The notes under the pieces: generated by a model
The model's input: the letters and a program-made list of their open reading frames with translations, nothing else
Told to the model about the DNA's origin: nothing
Database searches by the model: none
Shown here: one piece after another, positions 10,346-20,201 of the stretch
Layout: every line of letters begins with the position of its first letter
How positions within the stretch are numbered: position 1 is the stretch's first letter
Made by a program: the position numbers and the translations under genes
NCBI GenBank assembly: GCA_024516035.1
Contig: CM044967.1
Coordinates: 6,199,284 to 6,263,283 of the forward strand
Direction: 5' to 3'
From: Bactericera cockerelli
Lineage: Eukaryota; Arthropoda; Insecta; Hemiptera; Triozidae
Length of the DNA: 64,000 nucleotides

Positions 10346-11506
10346 TTTTATTATTATATTATTATTAATATTCCTTCTTGCACAATTTTCCCGCATATAA
10401 AACAAGTTACATCCTCCATAGTGTGCCAGCTGTCTTGAAATCACAACATGTTCAGTGAAGATCTTAGTAAAATTCAGTGCAAGTTTCTCAAAATTTTAAA
10501 TTACCTATTCGACTGAATTCAATAGATTACGTTCAGTTTTGCTTGAAAAGTTGTAAGAATATGAGAATTTTAGAGTTCAGATGAAGTTTCTTGCGTTGCA
10601 CTGCCTTAGCGGAAATTTGGCGCTAGGGACGAAAAATCATATCTCAGCACTGGAGTGAGCAAATTTCAAATTTCAAACAGAATTTTACTTAAAATTACAT
10701 TTTCTACAAGTTCGATTCTAGTAAATTTTTCAATTGGTGCAGTCCTTTTTGACTTACAGGCGTTAAAAGTTGAGAATTTTCAAAATTTGAGCTATGTTTG
10801 AAAAAACCACCCATCTTTGAGGAGCGATTGTGGCTGAACGGCTTAACCTTTTTTAATAATTCAAACGTCATTAGACGCATAATTTTATGCTCCTTAAATA
10901 AGAACTGAGTAAAATTTTCTGTAGAAGAAATACATTTTGAGTTATAAGCGCAATTTTAAAAAAAGTGCAAAAAATTTGCACTATTTAGGCCCTAAACTCG
11001 GAAACACAACCTAAAATCCGTCGCAAACTCATATACCCATTATTCAGGACCCCTTTAAGGGTTTAAAACGATTTCCAGCTATTGAGCAATTTTTTGACGC
11101 TAGACCCCATTTTAGCACTAATTTGCCTGGGCTATATAGGTATGGAACATTGTTTTCTTTTTTGCCTTTTAGTTTGTGTGACCAAAACAATACCAAAAAC
11201 ACAACCGCTAGTGGGAATTTCAACCAATCACAGCGCACTAGCCTAAGGGGATAGTGTCCATTTCGATTAATCCTAATCTTCCGTAATTCGCGTAGTCGAT
11301 AAATTCTTATATTTTTAATATTTTTTACCATCCTGACTTGATGAAGTTATTTTATTGTTTCGTGTCTTTCTTTTGTATTTCTGCTTGTGATGTATTTACC
11401 ATTATAATGGTAAAAATAATTTAGATTGTAATAAACAAATCAAATATTTATACCCATTTATAAATAACTTTTTATTATTTACTGTCACTTATTTATCAGA
11501 ATGGCC

Positions 11507-11667
11507 CATGGGCGTAGCCAGAATTTTGGCCACGGGGAGGCAGCTGATGAGGAAAATTAATAATACCTAGTGAACATGTGAACAATCAATAATCTCTAGT
11601 GTTGCATACTCCATTACTCCCTGGAATTTTCTATGGGAGAGCAGCTACCCCCCGGGCTACGCCCATG
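11507..11667. mobile_element. hAT-type MITE, 161 bp
   Basis: Terminal inverted repeats CATGGGCGTAGCC and GGCTACGCCCATG. It is flanked by a perfect 8-bp duplication GAATGGCC at 11499-11506 and 11668-11675. The 8-bp target duplication and CA...TG ends fit the hAT superfamily. No transposase. Confidence 0.85.
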
Positions 11668-11767
11668 GAATGGCCAGTGGTTAGAAAAACTTATAAGCCA
11701 GTTAAAATAAAAATAATACAGTCGAATAAGATAAAGAGACTGAGGACGTATAATCGAAATCTGGAGG

Positions 11768-11975
11768 TTCCTTGTATCCTGGTTTTCCTTAAATCAGTTC
11801 TCTTATATACCAGGTTTTCCTTAAATCCAGTTCTCTTATATACAGGTTTTCCTTAAATCCAGTTCTCTCTTATCAGGTTTTCCTTAAATCCATTCTCTAT
11901 ATCAGGTTTTCCTAAATCCAGTTCTCTATACCTATATAGGTTTTCCTTAAATTCAGTTCTCTTATATACAGGTTT
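11768..11975. repeat. 33-bp tandem array derived from a pogo-like MITE end
   Basis: About six units of CAGGTTTTCCTTAAATCCAG plus TTCTCTTATATA. The unit resembles the GTTCTCTTATATCCAGGTT terminus of the pogo-like MITEs, so the array probably grew from a MITE end. Confidence 0.8.
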
Positions 11976-12359
11976 GACAGCAGTGCAGCACCGTCACCTG
12001 GTCGAATGATCACTGAAGTGCTGTCGAAATGTTGAAACAACGCTGACGTCCAGCTGTCAGTAAAAAGTTGGTAAAATAGTGACGCCAAGCGTGGTCGCTT
12101 TCAACTACATGGTCAATTGTCATTTATCATCATGACGAGGATTTTATACTCCATTCGCAGGGAACTGACAAACCCGTTACTCACATTAACCTCACCCACC
12201 GCGAAGTCTTCACCTCGCTGAACGTTGCTCAACTTCGGTGACCCTACGAGAATCGGTGCATTCAACGCGCCATCGACGCTGGCCAAGCGCGGTGAAAAAG
12301 AACCTTTGCGCTGGGTCTACCGCATTGATTACACGCTAGAATCTTCGAGGTTTCATCAA

Positions 12360-12441
12360 GCAGTCGTGGCCGAGTGGTTAAGGCGTCTGACTAGAAATCA
12401 GATTCCCTCTGGGAGCGCAGGTTCGAATCCTGCCGACTGCG
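12360..12441 (+). tRNA. tRNA-Ser (anticodon AGA)
   Basis: Intact 82-nt serine tRNA that would decode UCU. The acceptor stem GCAGTCG pairs with CGACTGC, with discriminator G at 12441. The anticodon stem TCTGA/TCAGA (12386-12390/12398-12402) encloses a 7-base loop with AGA at 12393-12395. The long variable arm expected of serine tRNAs is present. The A-box TGGCCGAGTGG (12367-12377) and B-box GGTTCGAATCC (12420-12430) are intact. Unlike the many tRNA-like SINE heads nearby, it folds without mismatch in the stems checked and is followed at once by a T-run, so it is called as a real gene. Confidence 0.95.
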
Positions 12442-12443
12442 AA

Positions 12444-12449
12444 TTTTTT
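12444..12449 (+). terminator. Pol III terminator of tRNA-Ser
   Basis: Six T residues two bases after the mature tRNA end, the standard RNA polymerase III stop signal. Confidence 0.85.
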
Positions 12450-12705
12450 AGAGAATTCATTTCTTCTTTCAGGTACGAGTACTTTATAATTAAATATCAT
12501 TATATTATTTTATAATTAAATATCATTTTCAGTTTTTTTTATCTTTAACTCTTAATAGTACTCTTAAACTTTTTAAGGGTACCCATTAAAAATATCAATG
12601 AACAAATATTTTAACCTACGAATAATTTTTTTCAATTTCTAAGGGGAACTCTTATTAATTGTTTCTGTTTATGCTGATACTGATTATACTGATTATACTG
12701 ATACA

Positions 12706-12837
12706 TGTGTTAATCACTTTCGCGATGTCACATCTACTGAAACTTGCTTTACTAAATCTTTGCTGAAACCGGGACTTGAACCACCGACCTCTAGGTTACA
12801 AGTCCGCCGCCTTATCGATCAAGCTACTGAGGTCTGT
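12706..12837 (-). mobile_element. SINE-A, full length
   Basis: It matches 4659-4800 closely across head, body and tail (reads as reverse complement). Confidence 0.85.
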
Positions 12838-13479
12838 TTGAAAAAATAAAAAAAATATATCAGTAATCTAAACCGGCGAAATAGTATTTCTTCTGCAACA
12901 TCTTTCATGAAAAATAATAATCATAATAAAATAATGTAGATACTTGTGACCAACGAGTTGAAACCATCAAGACAGACAGGATTGGTATCAAATCACATAG
13001 AAAATAAGAAGAGGCATTCATCAAATTTATTATGACAATAATTATAAGATAAATATCATACTTTATTCAGTTTAGCATAAGGTTATGTATAAATATTTAG
13101 AGATCAGATTTACACTTTAACAGAATTTATGTTTTTTATATATATAGAATCTTTAAAATAAAATTTGAGGACGAGGAATATTAAATAGTACATGGTTTTT
13201 AAGTTACAAATATTAAATAGTTATGTAAATATATTCAACATGGGGACATGAAGGTACAGAATATCAATTTAAAGAAGCATTTTAATTACCTATTAGTTAA
13301 ATTTTTCGTTTTTTTAATCTACAAATGTATACATAATATGGCGAGGTAAATTCGGTCGCCCGACATCAACGTCGTATTCTGCAAATAAGCGTTTCAATAA
13401 TTAGATTATGTAAAGGGAAATTTATTATAATCAACAAAATTAAAATATTTAAACTATTATGTAGATAAAAGAAAGAAGG

Positions 13480-13681
13480 ATCATGTCTCTATTTAAGAGG
13501 TCGTGGGTTCGAAAAGAAAGAGGTCGCGTGGGTTCGAAACCCATCCGGGACATGACATGTTATCCTCCCGATTGGGATTTTTAAAACATAATAATATGTC
13601 TTGGGCTTACTGCTGGAATAATGGGACTTTAATAGTCCTAATCGGGCAGTATAAATAAGGCGATGTTATTATTATTATTAT
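13480..13681 (+). mobile_element. SINE-B, duplicated B-box region
   Basis: Body and tail are complete. The head is truncated, and the AGAGGTCG...GGGTTCGAAA segment is present twice in tandem. Confidence 0.8.
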
Positions 13682-13879
13682 TTTGGTGGCGCCAAATATC
13701 AGGCCCGAAACGATGTACGGCAATGCCTCATTGTGTAGAGTCGCGTTAGGAAAAATAAATATAGGGCCATGCCTCGGGTTGTAACTCGGATACAGCCCTA
13801 TATTGGACGCACAATGAGAACTCGTAGAATATATTTTGAAGATCTATCAGTGAGGAAATAAAGGTTTCATTTAAGAAGA

Positions 13880-14175
13880 AAGAAAAAGATGAGTGTTTCA
13901 CAGCCTTTTTTATTTCGTAGCTATGACATAGCAGCAACAGAAGACGCTAATGGTCCGTGTTGTAGTTTGCCTATTACATAGTAATCATAGAATGCCTCTC
14001 CTCTGATGGGCGAGAAGTGACATACCACTCCCCCTTTAGGTGCTGGGTCAACACGAGCGGAAGGTGTCACTTACGAACGACTGTAACCAAATTTTTAATA
14101 CAAAATCATGGCATCTGCTTGGTTCGAACCCGGGACCATACGCATGGCAAGCGAGTATCTTGCAAATGAGCTAAT
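13880..14175 (-). mobile_element. SINE-D, near full length
   Basis: On the minus strand it has a tRNA-like head (ACTCGCTTGCCATGCG, B-box GGTTCGAACC), then ACCTAAAGGGGGAGTGG, TCGCCCATCAGAGG and a TGTGAAACACTCAT end. It matches 25120-25400. Confidence 0.75.
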
Positions 14176-14727
14176 TACGTGTTTCATTATATTTTTCATG
14201 TTTGTGCAGCTCTCACCTTATTTTTTTTACATTTTTTTTTTTTTAAACTGTAATTTTTCATACAAAAGTGCAGTACATAAGTGCAATGAAGCACTTTTAG
14301 TCTGTCAAATAGAGACATAGGTAGTTCTTTCCTTTATCTATTACACAGTAATAATGTTACCTCACATAGTAACGCAGTTAGAAAATATAAATAAGGTAAA
14401 AATATTTGTAAATAATTACGTTTTATTATTAAAGGGAAGTTTCGGGTTGAATGAAAAGAGGGTGCTATCTCACATTCAAAGAAAGAATCTCAATTACAAT
14501 TATTAAATTTCTATTATGTACATCTTAGGGGCAATTTCACAATCATTTCACAAGTTCGTGTGTGTATATAATAATAATAAATAAATAGAGGTAATAGATT
14601 AATTTGAAGGTTATACATATGAAATTAAATAATGCATTTTGAGCCAAAATCAATTTAGAGCACTGTTTTTATACTACAATCGATTATAAAATTTGGTATA
14701 GTGTAATACTTAGTAGTTATTTATTTA

Positions 14728-14856
14728 GGGCGAAATTAATAGACAAATTCTTTAACTGAAGTCACTGCTAAGCGTCGGTTTTCCCTATCTCTCACAGTAC
14801 GCAATCCGTGACTTAGCGTCACAGAGGTATTACAAAAATGTCTATTAATTCCGCCC
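14728..14856. mobile_element. Harbinger-like MITE, 129 bp
   Basis: Inverted termini GGGCGAAATTAATAGAC and GTCTATTAATTCCGCCC, with TTA at both flanks (14725-14727, 14857-14859). A 3-bp TWA duplication fits PIF/Harbinger. The copy at 31698-31826 has exactly the same length. Confidence 0.85.
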
Positions 14857-14907
14857 TTAGACTATCGGTGGAAGACTGTTAAACATTGGTAGCAACAGTT
14901 TAACAGT

Positions 14908-15058
14908 CAAACCTGGATATAAGAGAACGATTTACAGCAGGTCAAATTTGCCTCTCCTTAGGGGAAAAGAACCTCTTCATAAGAGAAACCTGCATTTAAG
15001 AGAAAAAAATCCAGGTCCCTCGAGTTCTCTTATATCCAGGTTCGATTGTACCTACAAC
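14908..15058. mobile_element. pogo-like MITE
   Basis: Ends CAGTCAAACCTGGATATAAG and, inverted, CAATCGAACCTGGATATAAG. A short internal repeat of the termini is present. Confidence 0.7.
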
Positions 15059-15429
15059 CAAAATTAAAACTTCATGAATAACTTGTAAAATTATGTGGAA
15101 CCTGTGCAACAATCGCGAAGTGGCCTCCAGAGAATATGTTTGACATTGAGAAGAGCTTTTATGAACGCTTAGAGATGCGACTACTAGGTCTCTGTTGCCA
15201 ACTAGGGTCCCTGTTGCCATATACTAATAGACATGAGCAGGGACCTAGCAGTCATATACTGCTGCTATACATGAGCAGGGACCTGGCAGTCGCATCTAGA
15301 ACCGGCCATTAGTAGCCTCTATTGATTCCACCCATCTTATTGCGAGTCCAGTCACGAGTGAAGTAGGGAAGAAAAATAATTAAATGTATAAATAAATTCT
15401 GGAAATTTTACAATCAAAATAACTTGACT

Positions 15430-15610
15430 GGAAAAAAGAGCTGACATGGTACGATTCTCAGCGACTGGAGGGTAAAGACCCCGTCCTGACTATCTTAAAC
15501 CAGGACGTTAAAAACAAAAAGAATCAATAGACATGAAAGGAGCCTACAAATTGGATCTGAGCGTCCATATAATCCTTCCACCAGTGTTATATTGGTATCT
15601 GTCCCTATCT
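15430..15610 (+). repeat. SINE-E tail fragment followed by R4
   Basis: 15430-15515 matches the SINE-E body (GGTACGATTCTCAGCG, GACCCCGTCCTGA, CAGGACGTTAAAA). 15525-15610 is an R4 block (CATGAAAGGAGCC, GCGTCCATATAATCCTTCCA). Confidence 0.7.
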
Positions 15611-16184
15611 CAGAAATACGGAATTATTATTATTTCATGTATTAAGAGCTAAATGATATTTCACAACAACCCTATTTAACTATACTTTTTTTCCTTAATT
15701 TTGGTTAAATTCTTGTTACTTTACTACTATACTATAGTCCAGATAACCTTAGGTTGAATAAACAAATAAAATTTAAATAGAGTTCAAAGATGTTTCAAGG
15801 AAGAACAAAGGAATACCTCATCAAACTTTGGTGTAATCATTGAATAAATAATGAGCACAAGAAAAAAATTCAATTTTTTAGACTGCTTTTTTAATAGATT
15901 TATTATAGTGCACGTACAGTTTTAGTAGGCACACTTACGAGAAAGTTTGAATGTTAAACTCATGGTTGATTAAAACTTCAGAATAGTTAATCTAATCATT
16001 GGTACAGTTTTGAAAATTTCAAGTCCAAGTTTAGTCATTGTGGAGATACGTTTATAGTTATAATAAATGAAAAGAAAATACACCCTGAATTTAGGCTTTC
16101 AAGAACAAGTAGGTATGATTATTATTACTATTTAGGGAATATAACGTTACAAAATTTTAATACCCTAGCCTAGCACATAGGATA

Positions 16185-16365
16185 TAGTAATAATAACACT
16201 CTTAAGTGGAAGGTAACCACTAGGTGAGGTTAATACTCAATGCATTTTTTACCACCTAATCTTCAGAGTCTTAATATTATGTGGTCACAAATTCAAATTA
16301 ATGAGGAAAAATTCATGCATTGGGTGGCATTCGAACCAACGGATCCCTGCGCTACCTGAATATAA
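16185..16365 (-). mobile_element. SINE-C, truncated head
   Basis: The tail, the hairpin region and the second half of the head are readable on the minus strand. It ends at the CAGGTAGCGCAGGGATCC position. Confidence 0.8.
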
Positions 16366-16429
16366 AGCAAAAGTGCTGAAGTGTAAGGACCTGTTTTTAT
16401 TAATTATAATTGTTTTGTTTTCATATTTA

Positions 16430-16560
16430 TATTAATCACAATCATGTTGTCACAATTACTCAAACTCGCCTTATGAAATATTTTCCATACTTGGGACTCG
16501 AACCACCGACCTCCAGGTTACCAGTCAGCCGCCTTATCGATGAAACTACAAAGGTAGGTT
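16430..16560 (-). mobile_element. SINE-A, diverged
   Basis: Head, body and tail align with 4659-4800 with many changes. The anticodon position is altered. Confidence 0.75.
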
Positions 16561-17062
16561 ACTAATTACACGTTTATTGTTTATATTGTATTTTTTCGCA
16601 AGGTCTATTCTTATCTATACGTGGAAGCTCATGAAGAAGCAATTAGATACCATCGAACATAAAAAGGTCTCACTGAAAGATGGACGCCATATCATGAAAC
16701 AAAAGAAATGCGTGAAACATTATGTCACCAGAAATGGCATACGAAGACAATAGAAGTTCAAGCCTCGATGCCCAGGAAGCCTTGAGAACTGTTGAAGACG
16801 CCAAGCCAAGGACGTTTTCAAGATATTAATTTAAAAGAAGACATAAAAATACTAGAGAGTAGTAAAATAAAGCCTAGTGTACTAATAAGGTGGACAGTAC
16901 AGGATCTATACCTCTTTCCTCGAAAGAAGCGAGTATTATCAGACTTTAATATTGCATTGAACAGGACGTAAATATACGGTCAACCTTTATATTATTAATT
17001 ATACAGTAAAACTAATAACTATAACCGATTTGTGAGTAGCTATTTGATTAACAACTTCACAT

Positions 17063-17192
17063 CGACCTCAGTAGCTCGATCGATAAGGTGGCGGATTTGT
17101 AACCTGGAGGTGGTATTTCAAATTTCCAAAAATGTAGCAGCGTGAGTTTGAGTAATTGTGACATCACGAAAGTGATTAAAACAAATATAACT
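17063..17192 (+). mobile_element. SINE-A
   Basis: GACCTCAGTAGCTCGATCGA head and a GTGACATCACGAAAGTGATT tail. The B-box is lost. Confidence 0.8.
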
Positions 17193-19129
17193 TCAAAATG
17201 AAAAAATAAACCATAGTCTATTTATACTTTTTATGTGCCATTATTATGAGCATATGTTGTTCTGGTTAATTATTTATTTTCAAATGGATCAGTAAAAATC
17301 CATGCACCAACCAACCGTCAGTCATACGGTTTTTTCTCTCTCTTCTGAAAGAAATTCCAAGCCTGGTCTACTCATTACCATGGACGCAACCATTCAATAG
17401 AGAATAGTTTACGACAGATAACTCAGGACCAAATTATGAACGCGTGTGACGGAATTTTTCGTAGAATAGTTCAGCATTTAATGGAGCCATTCAAAGGGAA
17501 ATTATGTGGCACTCAGATGTAGTAATGGCAATATTTATCTTCTACATTGTTTACAAAACAACTATTTAGCACACGAGTGATTATTTTCGGTTTAACACAC
17601 ACTTTAACAAAGGAAACGAGACAGCGGAGATCTTGTTAATTACCAACTATTAATGTTTCTGCATTGTCTTTTAAGCACATGGTCTAGTTGACAGAGTTAT
17701 GATAGCAGATGACGATGTTGAATATTTCTTTTGCACACCTTTGCAAAAATGAATGGTTGAAAAATGCAAATGTAGGGGTTTGTTATAAAGTTCTTTTAAT
17801 GCGTGTGTTCTCATGAATGCCTTAAAAGACATACATAGTTCTGATTGTAATTTTGATCTTTCTGATGTAAGTGTCTTGAGCTTTTTTTTTTTTTTTGCTT
17901 TAGGTTCATATTTCTACAATTTTATACTGAATGTTATGAGGTTTCAAGACGTTGTAAAAAGAAGTCAAATGTCAGGGTCAATTTGACATTAGAGTCAATT
18001 ATATAATGACCACCATTATTACCTTACAAGCTGTTTACACGTATGTCGTCATAGAGTAAACGGATAAAATGTTCTCAGTATCAACACTAATGATCGTCTA
18101 AAGGGCCAAATTATTTTAATGTTTAGTCAAAATTTCATTAAAGTTAATCTTAATTTCATCCAATCACAGCGCACTAAAACCCGATTTGAGGAACAGTCTG
18201 GCTTATCTTGACTTTAATTCTGATCTATTATTTCCCCTAAACCAAACCAGGTGTTCAATGGACCTTGTTGAAAAATTCACAACTTCAATAGAAATAAAGA
18301 AGGAAAAAAATAAATCAATACACAATTTGCAAAAAATAGTTTCATCACCAAATCACCCATTAACTACAATAGTCATTAATAATAATCTCAAACAGCCTAT
18401 TAAAATATCCGATAGTTGGGACTCGAACCAATGACCTCCGTTATATCGATAACAGCAGGTATTAGAAAAATGGGCAATGCATTGCCTATGCCTATGTTGA
18501 ATGAAAACGGAATATTTGTTTAATAATGTTACACATTGCATATCCGCATGAATGTCAGGCGTGCATACAAAATAAAACCAGGATCGGTTGATTAACGACA
18601 GCGAATGATAATGTAATCTGTCTTTTGCTCACAAAATGGTCGGTACCGATTGTGGACTAAGTAACATAAGTAGCATATGAGAGTATTAATCTAGAAAGTG
18701 CTGACCTTGGCTTGAGGTTGTTGGGTCACAGTCGGGGTGGAATGAAAACATAAATTTTCTCTACTGAGAATATGAATTGCGCGGCGTAAATTCCTATCTG
18801 AGGTGCTGATTTAGTTATCAAAGTTTTGTAAAAAATACAGACTGGATTGGTTTTCCTGACAGGTTTTAAGATTCGGGGTTGTGATGTGGTATGAGGTTAA
18901 CTATTTTCACGTTATAAGTGTATGAGGTTAATATTTTCCGTTTTAATTTTTTACAATCTGAACTTGAGAGAGAGTTCACAAAGATTTGAAACCAAAATAG
19001 ATTTTTTTAATTTGGATTTAAGTCGCTTTCAAATGCAGGGTTCATATCAAGACGGGGGAAAGAATAGATTCAATGCACATGGTAAGAACTTGGACATTGA
19101 ATGTGGGCATACTATACGGATCCATTGAA

Positions 19130-19335
19130 TCTGCCTGACTGGGGCACTTAAACAGGGAGAAAACAAGAGTATCTCACCTGAGAACTATGTATATAAACAA
19201 ATATTAGACCACCCAACGTTATAAGCCAGGCTAGCTTGCAGTTTTTCCCGGGTAAATAAATAAAAACATGGCTAACTAAAAAGAAAAGAAAAGTCCACAC
19301 CAAATCTCACGATGGTTGATCGTACACAAAATGTT
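19130..19335 (+). repeat. R3 repeat, truncated
   Basis: It shares AAACAGGGAGAA, GCCAGGCTAGCTTGCAG and ACGATGGTTGATCGTACA with the copies at 9988 and 21795. Confidence 0.6.
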
Positions 19336-19414
19336 CAAAACAACAAAGTTTTGATCGTTAAAACAACAAAGACATGTATTGTCGCAGCACCAAAATGGGA
19401 AGAACGAGTATTGT

Positions 19415-19565
19415 GTTACTTGACCCAGCACCTAAATGGGAAGTATTGTGCCACTTCTCACCCATCAGAGGGGAAGCATACTACGGGATGGGCAAGCTAC
19501 CACACAGACCACAAGTAATAGTAGCTGCTTTTTCATAGCTACGAAATAAAAAAAAGACTGTGAAA
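19415..19565 (+). mobile_element. SINE-D body fragment
   Basis: It carries GACCCAGCACCTAAATGGGA, CATCAGAGGGGAAGCATACT and GACTGTGAAACACTCAT. The tRNA-like head is missing. Confidence 0.7.
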
Positions 19566-19920
19566 CACTCATCTTTAAAAAAAGAAAAAGAAAAAATGTG
19601 TTTCACAGTCATAGGTATTTTCTATTCAAGTAAGTATTTCACAGTCAATTTATTTTCTTTTCATTCAAGTAAATATTTCACAGTCACATCTTTTTTCTTT
19701 TTAAGTAAGTACTTCACAGTCATAAGTTTTTTTTTCTTCTCATAATGTATAATAAAATTAATTCAAATCTTATTAACATTTTCCAACATAAAATATAAAA
19801 CATTTCCTTCATCTTTGAGGAAATATTTTCCATTATAAGTATTTCACAGTCATATTTTCTATGCAAGTAAATATTTCACAGTCATATTTTCTATGCAAGT
19901 AAATATTTCACAGTCACATT
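19566..19920. repeat. TTTCACAGTC tandem array downstream of the Dop2R stop
   Basis: About seven irregular units with AAGTAAATATTTCACAGTCA, spaced 35-60 bp. The unit resembles the inverted end of SINE-D that abuts it. It begins 67 bp beyond the receptor stop codon, so it probably lies in the 3' UTR. A minus-strand AATAAA occurs inside it (about 19650), which could be a poly(A) signal. Confidence 0.65.
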
Positions 19921-19986
19921 TTTTCAAGTCCGAGCTTAGGAATGCTTTCGCAAGCCAGTCTATCCCCTCACGGAGAAAGGCGATAG

Positions 19987-20201
19987 TCAAGTGGCCAGAC
20001 ACATGAGCTTCTTGAAGGCTTTCCGGAACTCGGGGTTGAAAATGGTGTAGATGACCGGGTTGACGAAACTGTTCATGTACCCCAGCCACGTGGTGAAGAT
20101 GAACCAAGTCACCCCTGGCTGACAGTCTTCGCCCAGTTTGGTACAGATGGCGTCCATGATATTGCACGTGAAGAACGGGACCCAGCAGAAGAGAAACACA
20201 G
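19987..20201 (-). CDS. Dop2R: Dop2R last exon: TM6, TM7, C-tail
   Basis: Two bases plus 70 codons and TGA (19987-19989). It contains FLFCWVPFFTCNIMDAIC, the ECL3 cysteine pair, and SFVNPVIYTIFNPEFRKAF. The tail is very short, as in D2-like receptors, and has a cysteine (CLAT end) that could be palmitoylated. Confidence 0.97.

Larger units (their letters stand above)
6726..12359. other. Intergenic region between Atf3 and tRNA-Ser
   Basis: No protein gene was recognised. It contains a SINE-C (7130-7315), R1 (7694-7735), an A-run (8429-8455), an R3 repeat, a SINE-F tail, a hAT MITE and a 33-bp tandem array. 8460-9980 and 10346-11040 are AT-rich and look unique. 12140-12359 is a GC-richer stretch just upstream of the tRNA. 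Confidence 0.55.
12450..19986. other. Intergenic region between tRNA-Ser and the Dop2R 3' end
   Basis: No protein gene was recognised. It holds SINEs A-E, MITEs, R3/R4 repeats and a 3' array of TTTCACAGTC units, listed separately. 12840-13470, 14170-14720, 17200-18150 and 18560-19120 look unique and AT-rich. 16600-16870 is briefly coding-like but has stops in every frame. Confidence 0.55.

Noticed and set aside
16610..16870. Possible decayed gene fragment
   Set aside because: Short coding-like runs in two frames, but stops in each and no recognisable family.
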